A stretch of 64,000 bases of DNA from Ramazzottius varieornatus (GCA_001949185.1 BDGG01000003.1:3703158-3767157); one strand, 5' to 3'. Shown: positions 34,497 to 46,700, numbered from the stretch's first letter. The notes: a model not told the origin generated them from the sequence alone. Made by a program: numbers and translations.

Positions 34497-34962
34497 GCGT
34501 ACGACCGTCCTCTTTGTGTATACAATCACTCAGTTTTATTCACCTCCCAGTTTTAGCTTTTGGTCTTTCGGGTCTGGGTCTTTTTGTTTGCATGTACCTC
34601 GGTCTTCTCACCAAAGCAACACTAATGACCAGCGGTCAGCAAAACCCCAGCACGCCGGAAATGGTGAAATTTGGTGTTTCGTCTCTTCGCGCGAGACACG
34701 TGCACGGTATTCGCTTAGAAAAAAACCGGAGCAGTGGGGAAAGTCTTATCGATCGAAGCCGAGCCCGGGATAAACTTTGTAGTCATCAGTGCGGTCAGAA
34801 GAAAATCAAAACGACCAGTTCACCCTTTTGAGATTTGGCGTTCATGGCCCGCCAATTATCCGAATTTTGAAATTTCGAAAACTGCCTATTGGTTGGACCA
34901 GCCTCCGCAACACGGTACCAGCCAATAGATTTCCTGTATACACAAAGAGGACGGTCGTATTC
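34497..34962. repeat. about 465-bp element with perfect 24-bp terminal inverted repeats
   Basis: 34501-34524 (ACGACCGTCCTCTTTGTGTA...) is exactly inverted at 34935-34958. The interior has no convincing frame, so this is probably a non-autonomous DNA transposon. It directly follows a hairpin element. Confidence 0.75.
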
Positions 34963-35443
34963 TGCAAACATGAAAACGATCGCTGAAAGTGCTAATCCAT
35001 ATTCCTACTGTTCTAATTTAGCTGTGACGTTGAGAAAACTGATACATGTGACGGTTTAGTTGACTAGTAATTTTCTCTCTATCAGACACACTCAAAGTAT
35101 TTCCTCAGGACACGGAAAACTACCAGTAACTCAAGCCGATGATCCCGTCCCTGGATAGTCCTGATTTCGTCCCTGGTTCCTTCCTGGATAGTAACCAGAT
35201 AGTGCAAATGTCCTCGTCAATTCTCTAATAAATTGTGAACTCTTGACGTAATTTGCGCGTCGCGGACAGCAACCTTGGAAATTTCAGAGGTCATCAACTC
35301 GCGACTTCAGAGTAGCGCAGACGTCTACCGTTTTTTTCGGCCTCGAGAACGGTTCTGTATTAATTCCAGTGATTACTTCCACGCGACCTCACAATCTCTT
35401 TGCAGATTGGAGCTACGTCGAATTTTATAAACAACACGACTGG

Positions 35444-35451
35444 TATATATA
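35444..35451 (+). promoter_or_regulatory. TATA box of the dead secreted-peptide copy
   Basis: TATATATA about 140 bp before the ATG at 35591, at a similar distance to that of the TATA box of the intact copy. Confidence 0.45.
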
Positions 35452-35590
35452 CAGCAGCTGCGAGCTTTTTATAAGTCCACCAGTCTCGTCTCGCTTCCCA
35501 CTACACCGTCAGATCCCACTTCTCTTTTCCCAGGATACTGAGTAGCCCAGGGCGTGCGTAAAGCCAGACTTTCTTTTGTTTCCGAGTAAG

Positions 35591-35962
35591 ATGGCGACAA
35601 GAGCTGCTTTAGTTCTGTGCTAATTTCCTGCCTCGTTGCTTCTTATTGGGGCAAAACCCAACACCGCGCCAACCGGCGTGGCTTCGGTTAAAACTTCCAC
35701 AACTACCAAAGGTCAAGTCGCAGAGTGCTACGTAAAAGTTCGCCAGGTATTTCACTAAAATTCGATGCTTTACCGACATTACCGCTGACAGTTCTGCTTT
35801 ATCGTAGACAAGAGTGGTCGCTGCTTGCCCATTGGGCAACTGTCCTCCGGATCCATGCCCAGTCTTTGCCAGTCCCTGGACCGCGAATACATCTCTGTCC
35901 ATTTCGAATGTGCCGATATCCTGAGCACAAAAAGAGAGCAACCTCCAACTTGGAAAACATAA
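35591..35962 (+). pseudogene. dead copy of the four-cysteine secreted peptide gene at 37547
   Basis: The frame from ATG 35591 reads MATRAALVLC, then stop, then continues in the same frame to AKPNTAPTGVASVKTSTTTK and AECYVKVRQ before the GTATTT donor. This matches NTAPTGLPSSTSSASS... AECYIEVRQ of the intact gene. In exon 2 SGRCLPIGQLSS, SLCQSLDREYIS and FECADI survive, but a 7-base deletion at the exon start puts them out of frame. A premature stop plus a frameshift mark it as a pseudogene. Confidence 0.8.
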
Positions 35963-37400
35963 AAGCGACCAGGCACCATTTGCCGTTAGAAACTCATAGG
36001 GTCGGGGCTACGCTCTATTAGCACAGTATTTATGAACTGGGTGGAAACCGCTCGCACAAAGATGCTATACATTACTGTAATGACTGCTTCAAATTATGTA
36101 CTTTTTCCCGGTCGCCCTAGATAATCAAAAGTAGTTGATGAGGACTACTCTTTGAGTTTGAATAAAGATTGGACACTTGTGTTGAAGTTTATAGTCTTGA
36201 ACCTGAAAGCGATGTCTTCCAAGCGCCACCTGGCAGTATTGTAAAGACTCAGGATGCAATCCACAAGCGTGCGCGGTCGAGTCCGCCAGATAAGAAACGT
36301 TGCAGGACAGCGGGATGCGGTCAAATTAAGCTCTGGCCGGTAAGGGACCGTTGCACATAATTATTGCAGTGAAGCAACACTATTGCCGGCAAAGTACGCT
36401 CTGTCAGCCAGTATATTTCATCCTTCTCGGAGGCCGAAGGTGTTTTCGAGGTACCCACCGCAGTTCAGAGTCGGCTACCGCCAATTTGTTTTGGGGAAAA
36501 GAGGTAAATCTAAGGTTAATACTGTACCTCTGATTTTTAAATTCTACTGAATACTATATATGACAGAAGATTTTTTTAGTATAAGCCGTGTGGACCACTG
36601 TACATCGGTTCTCACGAAAGCTGAGAAATTTCTGAAGCTGATGAATTGCTACAGTCATCAGGAACGTGGTTCAGTGTCGTGCGATGAATTAGTGCTGGAA
36701 GCTAGACTCTTCAGCTCTTCGGTTTGGTTTCCCTTAATCATATCAAACGGCACACCCAGATTACTTCCTTAAGTTCCAGAGACTAATATCTATAAATACA
36801 GAGATTAAGCTGCGCCTCCCGTTCACTTTGCAGCAGTAGCTACGGCTTACTCCGTCCATCTCGTCAGGTGTAGCTACATCTTGCTTTCCGGAGCTCCCCT
36901 TACTTTCAGAAAATAGCGTAATCCGCATTACGGTTAGTTGACATTGGGAAGCATGGTGGCTGCCCAGCTATTCAAGTCCTGATCAGCTGCTGCACTTATG
37001 CGTGACGTTGCCGCTCATTTTAGCCACAGTCGGACTTCCAGCCCGCAGTGGCTGCTAAATCCGTGTGAATATTGGGTAAATTAATCCGATGATTTTTGAT
37101 TTCGATCCACATCCGCCTCACATCAATGGGGTGCGTACCCGTATAGTCACCTCTGAATGTCGACATGAATGCCTGCATTAATTTTTCTATTGTAACCCAT
37201 GACGCTTGTTTGCTTATTCCGGTCTTTCCATGACTCAAAGTCAATTTTGGATGATTAAGGCTTTTAAACTCTGACCTCAGACTACCGGGAAGGAGAGTCG
37301 ACCGCCTCGGGAACAGTGCTATGTGCTATTTTTAGTGGTACGTTCCTTCCGTGCGATCCCATGACCCAGCAAGGCAGATCTAGGACTTTTGCAAGGTAAC
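35963..37400. other. region without a supported gene
   Basis: Short frames only (for example 36169-36360 and 36560-36772), without motifs or splice partners. Nothing supported between the pseudogene and the TATA box at 37402. Confidence 0.4.
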
Positions 37401-37401
37401 A

Positions 37402-37409
37402 TATAAATA
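37402..37409 (+). promoter_or_regulatory. TATA box of the secreted-peptide gene
   Basis: TATAAATA in CATATAAATACGCG, about 110 bp before the first in-frame ATG (37511) and 145 bp before the ATG I prefer (37547). Confidence 0.55.
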
Positions 37410-37546
37410 CGCGTCACTTCGCTACAAGTCTCCTACATTCGGTACTTCAGCCCATTCCTGCCACCGGACTCAGTTTCCCACTTTCCCTCCTTCCGCCTGC
37501 ACAAGCTCACTTGTCACTACGCGCGATATCAATACCGATCGGGAGA

Positions 37547-37941
37547 ATGTCTCTTGGAGTTCGATGCTTAACCAAGCGGCTCCTTTTGGTTCTCTGCTGC
37601 ATTTCGATGGGGATAGTCCTCAGTGCTGCGAAGCAGAGCAACACCGCACCAACCGGGCTGCCGTCGTCGACAAGTTCGGCAAGCTCCGCTGACCAAGCCG
37701 CGGAATGCTACATCGAAGTTCGCCAGGTACTAAACTTCTTTCCCCGCTCCCATCAGACTACCGTTGATGCCTGACCTGAGTTGGTCTATTGTAGACAAAG
37801 CTGATGCCCGGTCGCTGCCTGCCCGTTGGACGCCTGTCTTCGATGCCCAATCTCTGCCAGTCTCTGGACCGCGAGTTCATCTCTGTCCAAAATGAATGCG
37901 CCAATGTCCGAGCTGCCAAAGGAGAACACACCGCCACGTAG
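37547..37941 (+). CDS. small secreted four-cysteine protein, unknown family
   Basis: Two exons (37547-37726, 37795-37941) give 108 aa; an in-frame ATG at 37511 would add 12 residues. I chose 37547 because the hydrophobic signal (RLLLVLCCISMGIVLSAA) then sits near the N-terminus. The mature chain has a Ser/Thr/Ala-rich linker, AECYIEVRQ, then in exon 2 GRCLPVGRLSSMPNLCQSLD and REFISVQNECANVR. Four cysteines remain after the signal, enough for two disulfides. It is a possible defence peptide, gland product or signalling peptide; sequence alone does not decide. The upstream dead copy shows local tandem duplication. Confidence 0.7.
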
Positions 37942-38165
37942 AGCCGCCACCATACGATTGGTCCTTACACTTTTGAGGCCTACCGTCTACCATCATTTTG
38001 TCGTTAATTTAGCAGTCATTTCCAGTCAATTTTTCGGGAGAGAGTAATCGCACAACAAACTGTACAAAATAATAATAATTCAAAAGTTTTGAATACAAAA
38101 TAAAAATTCAAAAAGGTTGCTTACGGTTGCGCGCGGTTTCCTCAGCAGTTTCGGGTCTCGGAGCT

Positions 38166-40450
38166 TCACCAAACCGTGGTCGAGCTTTCTTGCTTCGTAT
38201 TGTTCCTGGACATGGTAACTTGAAGGACCAATCCCAGTGGCCAGCCGAACTCCGTACCTTCCACCTGCCCAGAAAGGCCGAAATACGTATCATGGTTGGA
38301 AATTTCATAAGGTCCCCGAAAGGCTACGGCGACGGAAGCTTAACAAGGCTTACATCTTTAAGAAAGCGTATATTCGCAAATGTCGTTTCATTGAAGCCAT
38401 AACCGCTCGTCAGGACGGTGTCGATGTAGATTGCAGTGAAGCAAAATGTTTCCATATAGTTGATGAGCTTCTTCGTAAGGTTTTGTTTTTCGAAGATTTC
38501 CTCCAACTGCGACAAAACACCATTTGTGCATCATAATACACTATGATCGGGCCAGGGCTAAGAATGGCAGAGCGAGAAAGCTCTGATGAATATATAGATT
38601 CTACAACCAAAAGCTACGAGTATTGCACTTACTTTTTCAAAAGGCACGCTGCAGTGCTGTTTGGTCACATTTCGGAACTCGTTCAAGTTGACAGAATGCT
38701 CAGAGGTATTCTTCTTTGCCAAATACTGAAACACCTTAATGACATGGTAGTACCCAGAGAAAGCCTGAAAAAACTACACATTAGAAGGTCTCCACAGGAT
38801 TCGGGGTCGTACGAGAAAGCATCAACTGGCTACCAGTCAACCTTGCCCTTTTCTACGAGGCTGCAGCCGAGCACGGCCTTTCCAGCAACAGCTTGACGAG
38901 GCCGTGCCCGGCATCAACTTGACGGAAAACCAGCAAAATTAACAAAGCGCTTCTTCCGCACGATTTTCCACCACTCGTGTCTAGTGTCCACTCACCAAAA
39001 ACGGTCCTTGGATGACAGGTCGACGTATGCCTTTCAAAGAGCATTCCAAATCAGGATCGGAACACGAGGTCTTCTTCAACAGCCGAAAGACAGCCTCCCT
39101 ACATCCCTGATAGTCTCCACTCCCGACAAGGTACAGTTCCCCTTTCGGCCCTTTGAGAGTCGTGTTGAACTCGCCACTACAATAATGGTGCCCGAACAAG
39201 TGACTATCATTCGTTTCGATCTGACCACCACGGGGGAAACAAGGGTCGATCACGATCGGGAAGTTCTGTTCGGCTATCAGCGTAGCCCGGTATGTCCTCG
39301 CGGCTTCCTTCAGCCCATGACATAAGAAACTCTGGGAGTACAACTGGACATCTTCACCAAAGATGTCAGCTGGAACGTGATACTTTGAGCTGTCGTTGGA
39401 AAACTCGCGGAAAGGGTTGGGTGGTGTGAAAGCGATTTGGGCGGAGGCGCCACCTAGCTGAAGGAATCCATACGGGGTCTTGCTGATGGTCGAGTTTACC
39501 AGCTCGGAGAAGTTGGAGGACTGGAACATGGGGAAGGTCCCCGCCAAGTAGTTTGCCGTTGCCCATCCATAAAAGCCCTCCTCTTCCCCGGAGATAATTC
39601 GAACGTTCTCCGGAACGAGCTGGAAAGTCGAGTAGTTTCTGATGCCGTCCCGGATTGCATCGAGAACGCCGTTAGCCGCTGTCATGTTATCTGACCTGTA
39701 TAGGGCTTAGTCACGAGAAACAGATGTGCTGCTGAATATTATCGACTTATCGTTAAACATAGTTTTCCCCCATGACAAAATTACGATCTGTGTTTAACAT
39801 CGTACAGTACATATTTGGGACGTCGGCAAATGAATTGAACATGATCGTTATGTCAAGTGGCGCACGTCTCCTTTGTTTTTGACTAACAGTGTGCGCCGCT
39901 GGGGAAAACGACATTGCTCAAGTCGTTTGTCGACGACGACCTATAGTTCTCCGTTTCTACATACATTACATACCGAAGCAAGCGTAGACCAGCTGTGCCG
40001 CCAACATGAACTTCGGTAGATGGCGCATGGCTCGTCGGCACATGCTCCATCGCATACGCCAGACATGATTCAAGCTTGCCAGGAATAGCAGAGGAATCAG
40101 CATAGCTGGCGAAGCCCTTCTCTGAAGTGAAAATGTATGGTTTAATTGGTGAAAGAAAATCTTTTTCGGAAATGAAGTTGCTTCTCACTTTCACAATACT
40201 TGTTCGCAATCTGCTCGATCCTTCGCACAAGATGATGGTTCGTCCTTCCATCAGCCTTCTCACGGTCATTCCACTTGTACACGTATAGAGCGGTATGGGT
40301 CGAACCGGCATCCAAGACCACCATGTACTTGGTAGTCCGCGGAGCTCCGTGAATGATCACCCATACGCTGATTCCAGAAACGACCGCCACGGCAAGGATC
40401 ACCGCTAGGAGAGTGCATAGGGCGCACCTTCTATTCTTGTATTCCATCAT
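38166..40450 (-). CDS. ENTPD: ecto-nucleoside triphosphate diphosphohydrolase (GDA1/CD39 family)
   Basis: Hydrolyses nucleoside tri- and diphosphates outside the cell or in the secretory pathway. Six exons (40450-40189, 40121-39974, 39695-38996, 38764-38633, 38506-38354, 38264-38166) give 497 aa. There is an N-terminal anchor (TLLAVILAVAVVSGISVWVI). Apyrase regions: ACR1 VVLDAGSTHTALYVYKW, ACR2 VGGTAGLRLLR, ACR3 IISGEEEGFYGWATANYLAG, ACR4 FLQLGGASAQIAF, ACR5 EFGWPLGLVL. Unusually, ACR4 has Gln where LDLGGAS has an Asp important for catalysis in characterised members. No C-terminal membrane helix is visible (the protein ends NTKQESSTTVW), unlike ENTPD1/2/3/8. A hairpin element sits in intron 2. 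Confidence 0.9.
39819..39937. repeat. GTGGCGCAC hairpin element, complete copy in ENTPD intron 2
   Basis: Left end GACGTCGGCAAATGAATTGA and ACATGATCGTTATGTCAAGT lead into GGCGCACG. Right end reversed: GTCGTCGACAAACGACTTGA. Inner right arm AGTGTGCGCCGCTGGGG. Total about 118 bp with about 45-bp inverted arms. Confidence 0.88.
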
Positions 40451-42300
40451 TTTCCCTCACACGTTCCTCTTTTTTATTCATACTATAGAAAACATGCAGC
40501 TGGATCAGGACTCGAGATGCAAGGTATTTCCCATAAGGACCACCGTCCTCCTGTGCATGTGGAAACAAGAAAACAGTGTCATCAATCGCTCTAATTGAAA
40601 AGTCTTGTGTATATTTTACACTTACCACGGCATGCTTTCCGGCACTTGAAACATCCGATACGAGCTGCAAGCTCCGTATTGTCAGCATGTTTGGAGGATG
40701 GGTCGCTAAATAATAGACAAGACGTCTAGGACTAGTTTTCTAGCAGTTGTGAACTTTCAAGTATCAAACTGTGCGGATCGTGGTTCTCCCGGGCCTTCGC
40801 TAAAGGACAACTGGAAGTCCTCGAGGTGCGCTGATAGAACTGCCATGCTTGCAGTTTCCCTCACCTTGCAAGGCTAACAAACCGCCCCCACCTAAAAGCA
40901 CAATATTCAACCGTCAAAGGCGGTTGGGGTCCGAGATTCCGTTGGAAGGGAGAATGAGCATAGTATTCATCTGATAGAAACCCCGAAATAAAGTTAGGCT
41001 ACGAAAGAACAAAATGAAACGGGAGCTTAGTAAAACGAAAACTCAACAAGACTGCTTTCCGAAGTGACGCACGTTTTTCGTGTTGTTAGCCGGGAGTGTA
41101 CGTCACTTGGACAGACGATCTTGTCTGGTTTGCTTGCCTGATATTTAAATATTGGGATGGTTTTTCACCAGCGACAATATTTTGGTTTGCCTATCCGTGT
41201 TTTTTGAAAGATCAGAAAATCATTGAGTTAACTCACAGATGATCTTCTGTATGACGAGGAGCTGGGAGGAACAACTACTAGTACTGCACCACGTTCGGAG
41301 ACTGCATGTTTGCAGAGTTGGTTCCACTTGCTTCGCACAATTTTCCGATTGAACGGCAAAACCAATTATGCAGTTAGCGTAAAGGCAAACTAAGCAGTTG
41401 AATGACGTTTCTATGATTGCTTTTGGGCCAGTTACTGCTAATCAGGTTAGGGTTAAGGGATGTTAAGAGGTTATCGATGGGCTGGAGGACCGCGTCAGCC
41501 ATCATGGTACAATCGTATGCTGCGTTCAACCCATTGATGCTGACTGCTAACACAGTTCATCCCGGTTCTTCACTTTCTCCTGGCTTCCACCATAACTGAT
41601 CCCAATCGGTCTTTCAGTCTAACCATAGCATGCAAACCTGACCGCGTACTTTCGCCAACTGACACATACAAAGATACGGTGGCCGTTCCATCAGTTCCAC
41701 CAGGAAGAAGATTCAGCCCGAAAAACTTGCACGGCACACGATCCTTGTCAGTTTAATTGGTGACAGCTGCTACCAGTCACAGGCAAGTGTTGGGCATGGC
41801 TGCCTTAACAGGGAATATTCCCTGTACAAGAGTATGTTAATCTCTTCCTGTACGGTCCGCCCCCAAAACGCACTTAACAAGTCCTGGTCGTCACGAGCAC
41901 GCGAGTCCTTTCTTCCTAGTACCAAAATTCAGCTTCGTTCCTCTTCGCTAAAACTGACATCAGAGTGTATTATCGTAAAAAGTTGGGGAGATCATGCACG
42001 CATGGGGGGAAAAATAATATTTGTTTTTGTTGATTGGATGCTTCTGTCGACAGCAATCAAAAAATCCACAGCTTGATGGGAATTAGGATGGCTGATACTG
42101 CCGATTGTGTGTTGTACGGCAAGGACTGATGGCTTTGTTGGCGATTAGCTTCAATTGCTGCAGCGAGGGAAGTGTGACACGTGAATACGACGCACAATGT
42201 GCCTGCTCAAGCTTCTTCCAGCCATTCTACGGAACGACGTGCTGGAATTATCCCCAGCACGTTATCCAGCCCAAGTAGCGGCAAAGATCGCTGTATAAAG
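40451..42300. other. region without a supported gene
   Basis: Only short overlapping frames. A hairpin-element copy lies at 41036-41145 (GAAGTGACGCACG ... GTGTACGTCACTTGG). At 42313 an ATG starts MEKFDSSYFVGIG, ending in a perfect GTAAGT donor; this may be the first coding exon of the membrane protein at 42956, but phases do not connect directly, so a further exon would be needed. Confidence 0.45.
41036..41145. repeat. GTGGCGCAC hairpin element
   Basis: Arms CCGAAGTGACGCACG and GTGTACGTCACTTGGACAG; loop TTTTTCGTGTTGTTAGCCGG. Both arms carry the same G>A type change, so the stem pairing is retained. Confidence 0.75.
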
Positions 42301-42744
42301 GCGCCTGATACAATGGAGAAATTTGACTCGTCCTACTTTGTCGGCATTGGTAAGTCCTAGCTCGATTGACTAACTCGTCAAGATTTCACTGGTGGGTGAA
42401 AGGAAGAATGAAAAATTGGTCGTCATTGGCAGGAGTGGGGTGCAGTGCGGTGCGTCAAGCTCTTCACCACACTTCCGCAGGATGACGACCGTCCATGGAG
42501 AGCCCGCTCGACATCTCCTTGCTATGCAAAGAGGGTCTTTCGATCACTCACCATCCGAGCTTTTCTTCGCCATCTGCGCGAGACTTCGTTGCACTCTAAC
42601 CTGACAACGAGCCATGAATGTTTCAGGAGACTGGAATATTTCGACGACGGAAAAGCCCCTTGTTCCGCCATTATACGCCGACCTCGCCGGTTATTGGTAA
42701 ATATGATGCCTTTTTATCCAGCTCAATCCGAGAAAGACGTAAAT

Positions 42745-42945
42745 ATATTTGGGGAAGATCGCTATATCAAGTGGCGCATGTTCCCGGCTAATGAGACTGC
42801 AAACGTGCGCCAATTCGGCAAACTCCACAGAAACGCTTTCTCAAGTGGTGTACGTTTCCGGTGTTATTGGATGAAAGTGTGCGCCTCAGTGAGAGCGACT
42901 ATCAGAGATTGTTTGTCGGCCCCCATTTTATACTGTATTTATTCT
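42745..42945. repeat. two consecutive GTGGCGCAC elements
   Basis: First unit: GAAGATCGCTATATCAAGTG GCGCATG ... AACGTGCGCCAATTCGGC. Second unit: TTTCTCAAGTGGTGTACG ... AGTGTGCGCCTCAGTGAGAG then GATTGTTTGTCGGC. They lie immediately before the membrane-protein exon; open reading through them is fortuitous. Confidence 0.75.
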
Positions 42946-42955
42946 TCTTTCAGGA

Positions 42956-44297
42956 GTTTTCATATCTACATGTTTTCCTTTGGATATTTTTCCGTGGCCT
43001 TCAGTTGCTTCTTCGCGGGGATCAATATCAAAAGTCAGTTTCCCAATCAGACTCTCATGTTCACCGCCACAGTTTTGAACATCTTCAGCGGACTTACACG
43101 ATCCGTCTTTCTGGTCCTGGTTGCATATAACGCCTATGACCGTTTAGAAATGCTGGGCACACTGTTTTACGCCGTTGGATTCCCGAGCATTACAGCCACG
43201 GTAGCCATGACCATCTTTTCCATCGCTAAACACTGCCTACGGACCGAGCCAAAGTCCTTTATCTGGCTGATTATTTTTATGCATTTCACCGTTTCCCTCG
43301 TTGCGGAATTCATCTCAGTCAACGATACACGGTGGCGTTTGTTGTTGCAAGTTATGTCCGTCATCTTCATGATTTTTCCTTGTGGCCTAGTTTGGCTTCT
43401 GGCCAATATTCAAAACTCCCTAAAGAAGCGGGATCAGCCCTCCGTCAAGCCGGCGCCAACTGCCTCGGAAAACTCCCTTTCTTCAAAGCCCAAGAAGAAA
43501 GCGCCAGCGGAAGTGAAGAAAGTGTCTGGCAGAAAGAAGCTAGATCGTCGGAGATACATGGAAAGTGCCGTGCAAACATCATTTGTTATTCGACGACCCA
43601 GTCCCACGTCCAGAAAGTCCAAGTCGTGCGGCACCATCAACAACGCATCGATTGGAAGTCAGTTGACAATGCCCACATCTTCCGTGGTCTCTATCGACAG
43701 CTTAGAATCCTGGGACCAGTTTTCCTTACAAGGTACTCCACCATACTACGGGTCGCCTGTGTTGCTACCTCGACCGATCAGCCTTCCTTCCGTCGCTACC
43801 GGGCGCAAATTATTCTGGCCAACTCCACGGCTAGGATTCCGCAAGCGTAACTCGAAACCAGCTTCTCCCTCACCATGTACAAACAATGGACCCAACCGGA
43901 AATTAAGAGCACTTAATTGGCGACAGAAAAAGCCCAGCGAAAGTCACAGCGGAAATTCCGGCGAGCGGGAAACAATTTCCGGTGACGACTGCGGCGACTC
44001 GCAGGTTGTCAGCCGCAAAGACTCTACCGGCCCCGGAAATGCTCTTTCATCCAGTGAATCCCACAGATCAGGAGAACATAAACCAGTTAGCATTCAGAAA
44101 TCCAATCCTCCATCAAGCAAGTCGCTCATCTCTCCCAAACTGTGGACCTTTATCCGTGCTCATTATCTGTTGCTCCTGGTTTTTACAACCTACTGCGGAA
44201 TGTACTTGGTGTCGGTCTTCAAGTATTCATTGGACATACAGCAACAAACTTCCGATACAGTTTGGGAGTGGTTCTTATTCCAAAGCGCTATCAGGTA
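42956..44297 (+). CDS. multipass membrane protein, possibly PRRT3/PRRT4-like (partial)
   Basis: One large exon after a TTCTTCTTTCAG acceptor and ending at GCTATCAG|GTAAGA. It encodes five closely spaced hydrophobic helices (for example MFSFGYFSVAFSCFFAGINI, SFIWLIIFMHFTVSLVAEFI, VIFMIFPCGLVWLLANI), a loop of about 220 residues rich in Ser, Lys and Pro, a sixth helix (HYLLLLVFTTYCGMYLVSVF) and the tail DTVWEWFLFQSAIR. TRSVFLVLVAYNAYDR and FYAVGFPSITAT recall, from memory, the proline-rich transmembrane protein 3/4 layout, as does the W-x-W-F-x-x-Q tail; this is tentative. The start exon (perhaps 42313) and last exon are not resolved. Open frame upstream of 42956 crosses repeats and is probably not coding. 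Confidence 0.6.
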
Positions 44298-44298
44298 A

Positions 44299-46700
44299 GA
44301 CACCTTTCAGTTCCTTCTTCCGCACACGCTTTTGCTCGCTTCGCCCAGCGAGATCAAAATCCTAACCTTACCTCAAACTTTACGACGTTACAAAGAGGAA
44401 AACATCCTGTACATAGGTCGATGAGGAAGTTAAGGTCTTGGCGATTTTGCAAGTTGACTTATGCGTCCGCCAAGCGAGTTCTCCGAATAGCGGGAAGCCA
44501 AAGAGAGCGCGTAACGCAAAGCGGGCGAAGCGTGCAGCCATGGAAGTCGAATTTGATCAACGTTGTTCAATTCGATTAACGGAAATCAAGTTGGCAAATC
44601 CCATACTCTTTTGGTTCGTGAGAGCTCCAAGTTGTCTAGCTCTACGTCATTACAAAAAAGCCACTACGCCAAAAACTTCCTCCCTCCATCCCCAGGACTT
44701 AGTCCCAGTTGTACAAAGTAAGACATACGCGCCTTGGTCGATATGTGTATCATAACTGTACAAACAAGGCCCCTCTTTGCTCCTGGCCGAGAATAACTTC
44801 AGCACCAATATTTGCTAAACATTACAAATGCGCCCAGGAGCTTCTTCCCCAAATCGTCTTTTGTGATTACCCATTCTTGCATGCATGTCGAAGTCCCGAG
44901 CAAATTACATAGCTGTGGAATACAGCATTGCACAGCCCAAATTGACCGTGCACAAGGACCTCGCTTTTAATAATGCCCTACAGCACCCAAACAATCCCTT
45001 TGGCGTTGAGAGTCCCTTCTCGTAAAAGAAGACCGTACCGTATCGATTTTCACCACACAATCGCGCGATGGAAGTGCAGAGAAGCGTAAAGCGAGAAAGA
45101 TGGATTCTAATATCAGGTTCGCGCGTCCGCTCTGTCGGCATCCCATTGTTACTTTCTCACTTGTCTCATGGCGTACGTTAGCCTCATTTTAATCTCTCGT
45201 ATCATTTTTACTCGTTTCACAATACATCTTTCGTCAGAGTGTACCGTCGACAAGTACTTCAGTATCGAACCCCGAAGACAAGCTTTTAAGCCTCAGACTT
45301 GACCGGCTTATCGCGTTCAGATTCGCAGAGAAAAAAACCCGAAGAACTTTCGTCCCCAAATACCTCTAAAGTCCTCAAGTGGCGCACTTTCTCATCGTTA
45401 CTGGCTGGAAATGTGCGCCACTTCAGGAAAACATACTGTTCAAGCCGTTCGCCGACGTGCGAATTGCTTTAGAGAATTAATACTTCGCTATTTCCGAATA
45501 TTCTGAAGTATTACCGAACGAAAAGTTTGCGTTGTTTGCGCTAACCTGAATTTAGGCCAATATTTTAATTTGACTTTTCCATATGCGTGCGCATGTGTGG
45601 ACTCCTCATCAGTCCAAACACTGCCGTGATGGCCTGTATAATCAAGTTGTTGTTGATCCCTATAGGATATTGGAGCTGATGGTTCTCGTTTGTTTGGCTT
45701 GGATAACGTACCACGCCAGCGCTTTGGATAACACGGGTCTTCGCCAGCGGGAACTACTTCCTGTTTGAGGCTTCCCATGCCAGAAGCAAGGAAGTGGTAA
45801 CAGCTGGTCCACACGCCCCTTCTAGCACCCGTCTGCCGATGGAGCTCGCGACGAACCCGCCCAGCCGAATGTGGAGCAACGCAATGAATGTCCTAATGCC
45901 AGCAATGATCAATCATTGCCAATCAGTCCGTCTAAATCTGACATCTCAAGTGATGCAACTCCTTGTCGCTGGATGCCTCCTCGCGTCCACGACAAGAGCT
46001 CATATAACCCAAGGGACCCTTCTAGTGTGATTTTTGTGCCTTTCTAAACTTCTCGCGTTGAACGATATTTGCTCGGTGCCGGAGCGTCTTCGCTCTGCAG
46101 CACATCTACGTAAACGGCGGACTTCTGTAATCCAGTGCGCTTCTAAGCGCATTCGCGTGTATACGTACGGTACACATCGGGAGAACGGCTAGTGGGCCTC
46201 ACAGCCAAACCTCACACGAACAAAGCCTCAAAAAACTAATACGTCGATCCAAAACATTTTCCGTACTTTCAGTGGTAGAGAAACTGCGCCCAACCTTGGA
46301 GGAACGGATACAATAACCATGGTCTTGTCATCGAGGTTCGCGCTCGTCAAATATTGACACACCTTGGGTTTGACTGGGCCTTGTACTGTATATTTAGCCG
46401 GCTCACCAGCAGCTTATGGTAATGCGTCGCAGCAGTGTCATGCGGAAACAATAACAGGAAGTTGCTATTTTCACAGCCACACTAAACAGTTACCACCATC
46501 AGGATACTTCAACAGGAAACCAGGAATACTGCCCATTTCATTATTGTGGGTTGGAAGTCATGGTTTGCAAAACAGAAAAACGCTGCTAAAATAAGAAACA
46601 TTTCCTCAGCCGACCCGGTCGTTCATGCTGTAGCAAACGGGGTCTCACTCGGAAGACAGATTTACAGTACCATCGACTTCAGTCCGTTGCGAGAGATTCT
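44299..46700. other. region without a supported gene
   Basis: Open frames here are short, overlap on both strands and carry no motif. One hairpin element at 45360-45468. The last exon of the membrane protein is expected somewhere after 44298 but I could not identify it. Confidence 0.4.
45360..45468. repeat. GTGGCGCAC hairpin element
   Basis: AAAGTCCTCAAGTGGCGCAC, loop TTTCTCATCGTTACTGGCTG, ATGTGCGCCACTTCAGGAAA and right end TTCAAGCCGTTCGCCGACGT. Confidence 0.82.

Noticed and set aside
42294-42300. TATAAAG before the ATG at 42313
   Set aside because: Only about 13 bp separate it from the ATG, too close for a promoter of that start codon.
42445-42955. N-terminal 170 residues of the long open frame leading into the membrane protein
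   Set aside because: They run through two hairpin elements and a splice acceptor (TTCTTTCAG) and lack protein character; the exon most likely starts at 42956.
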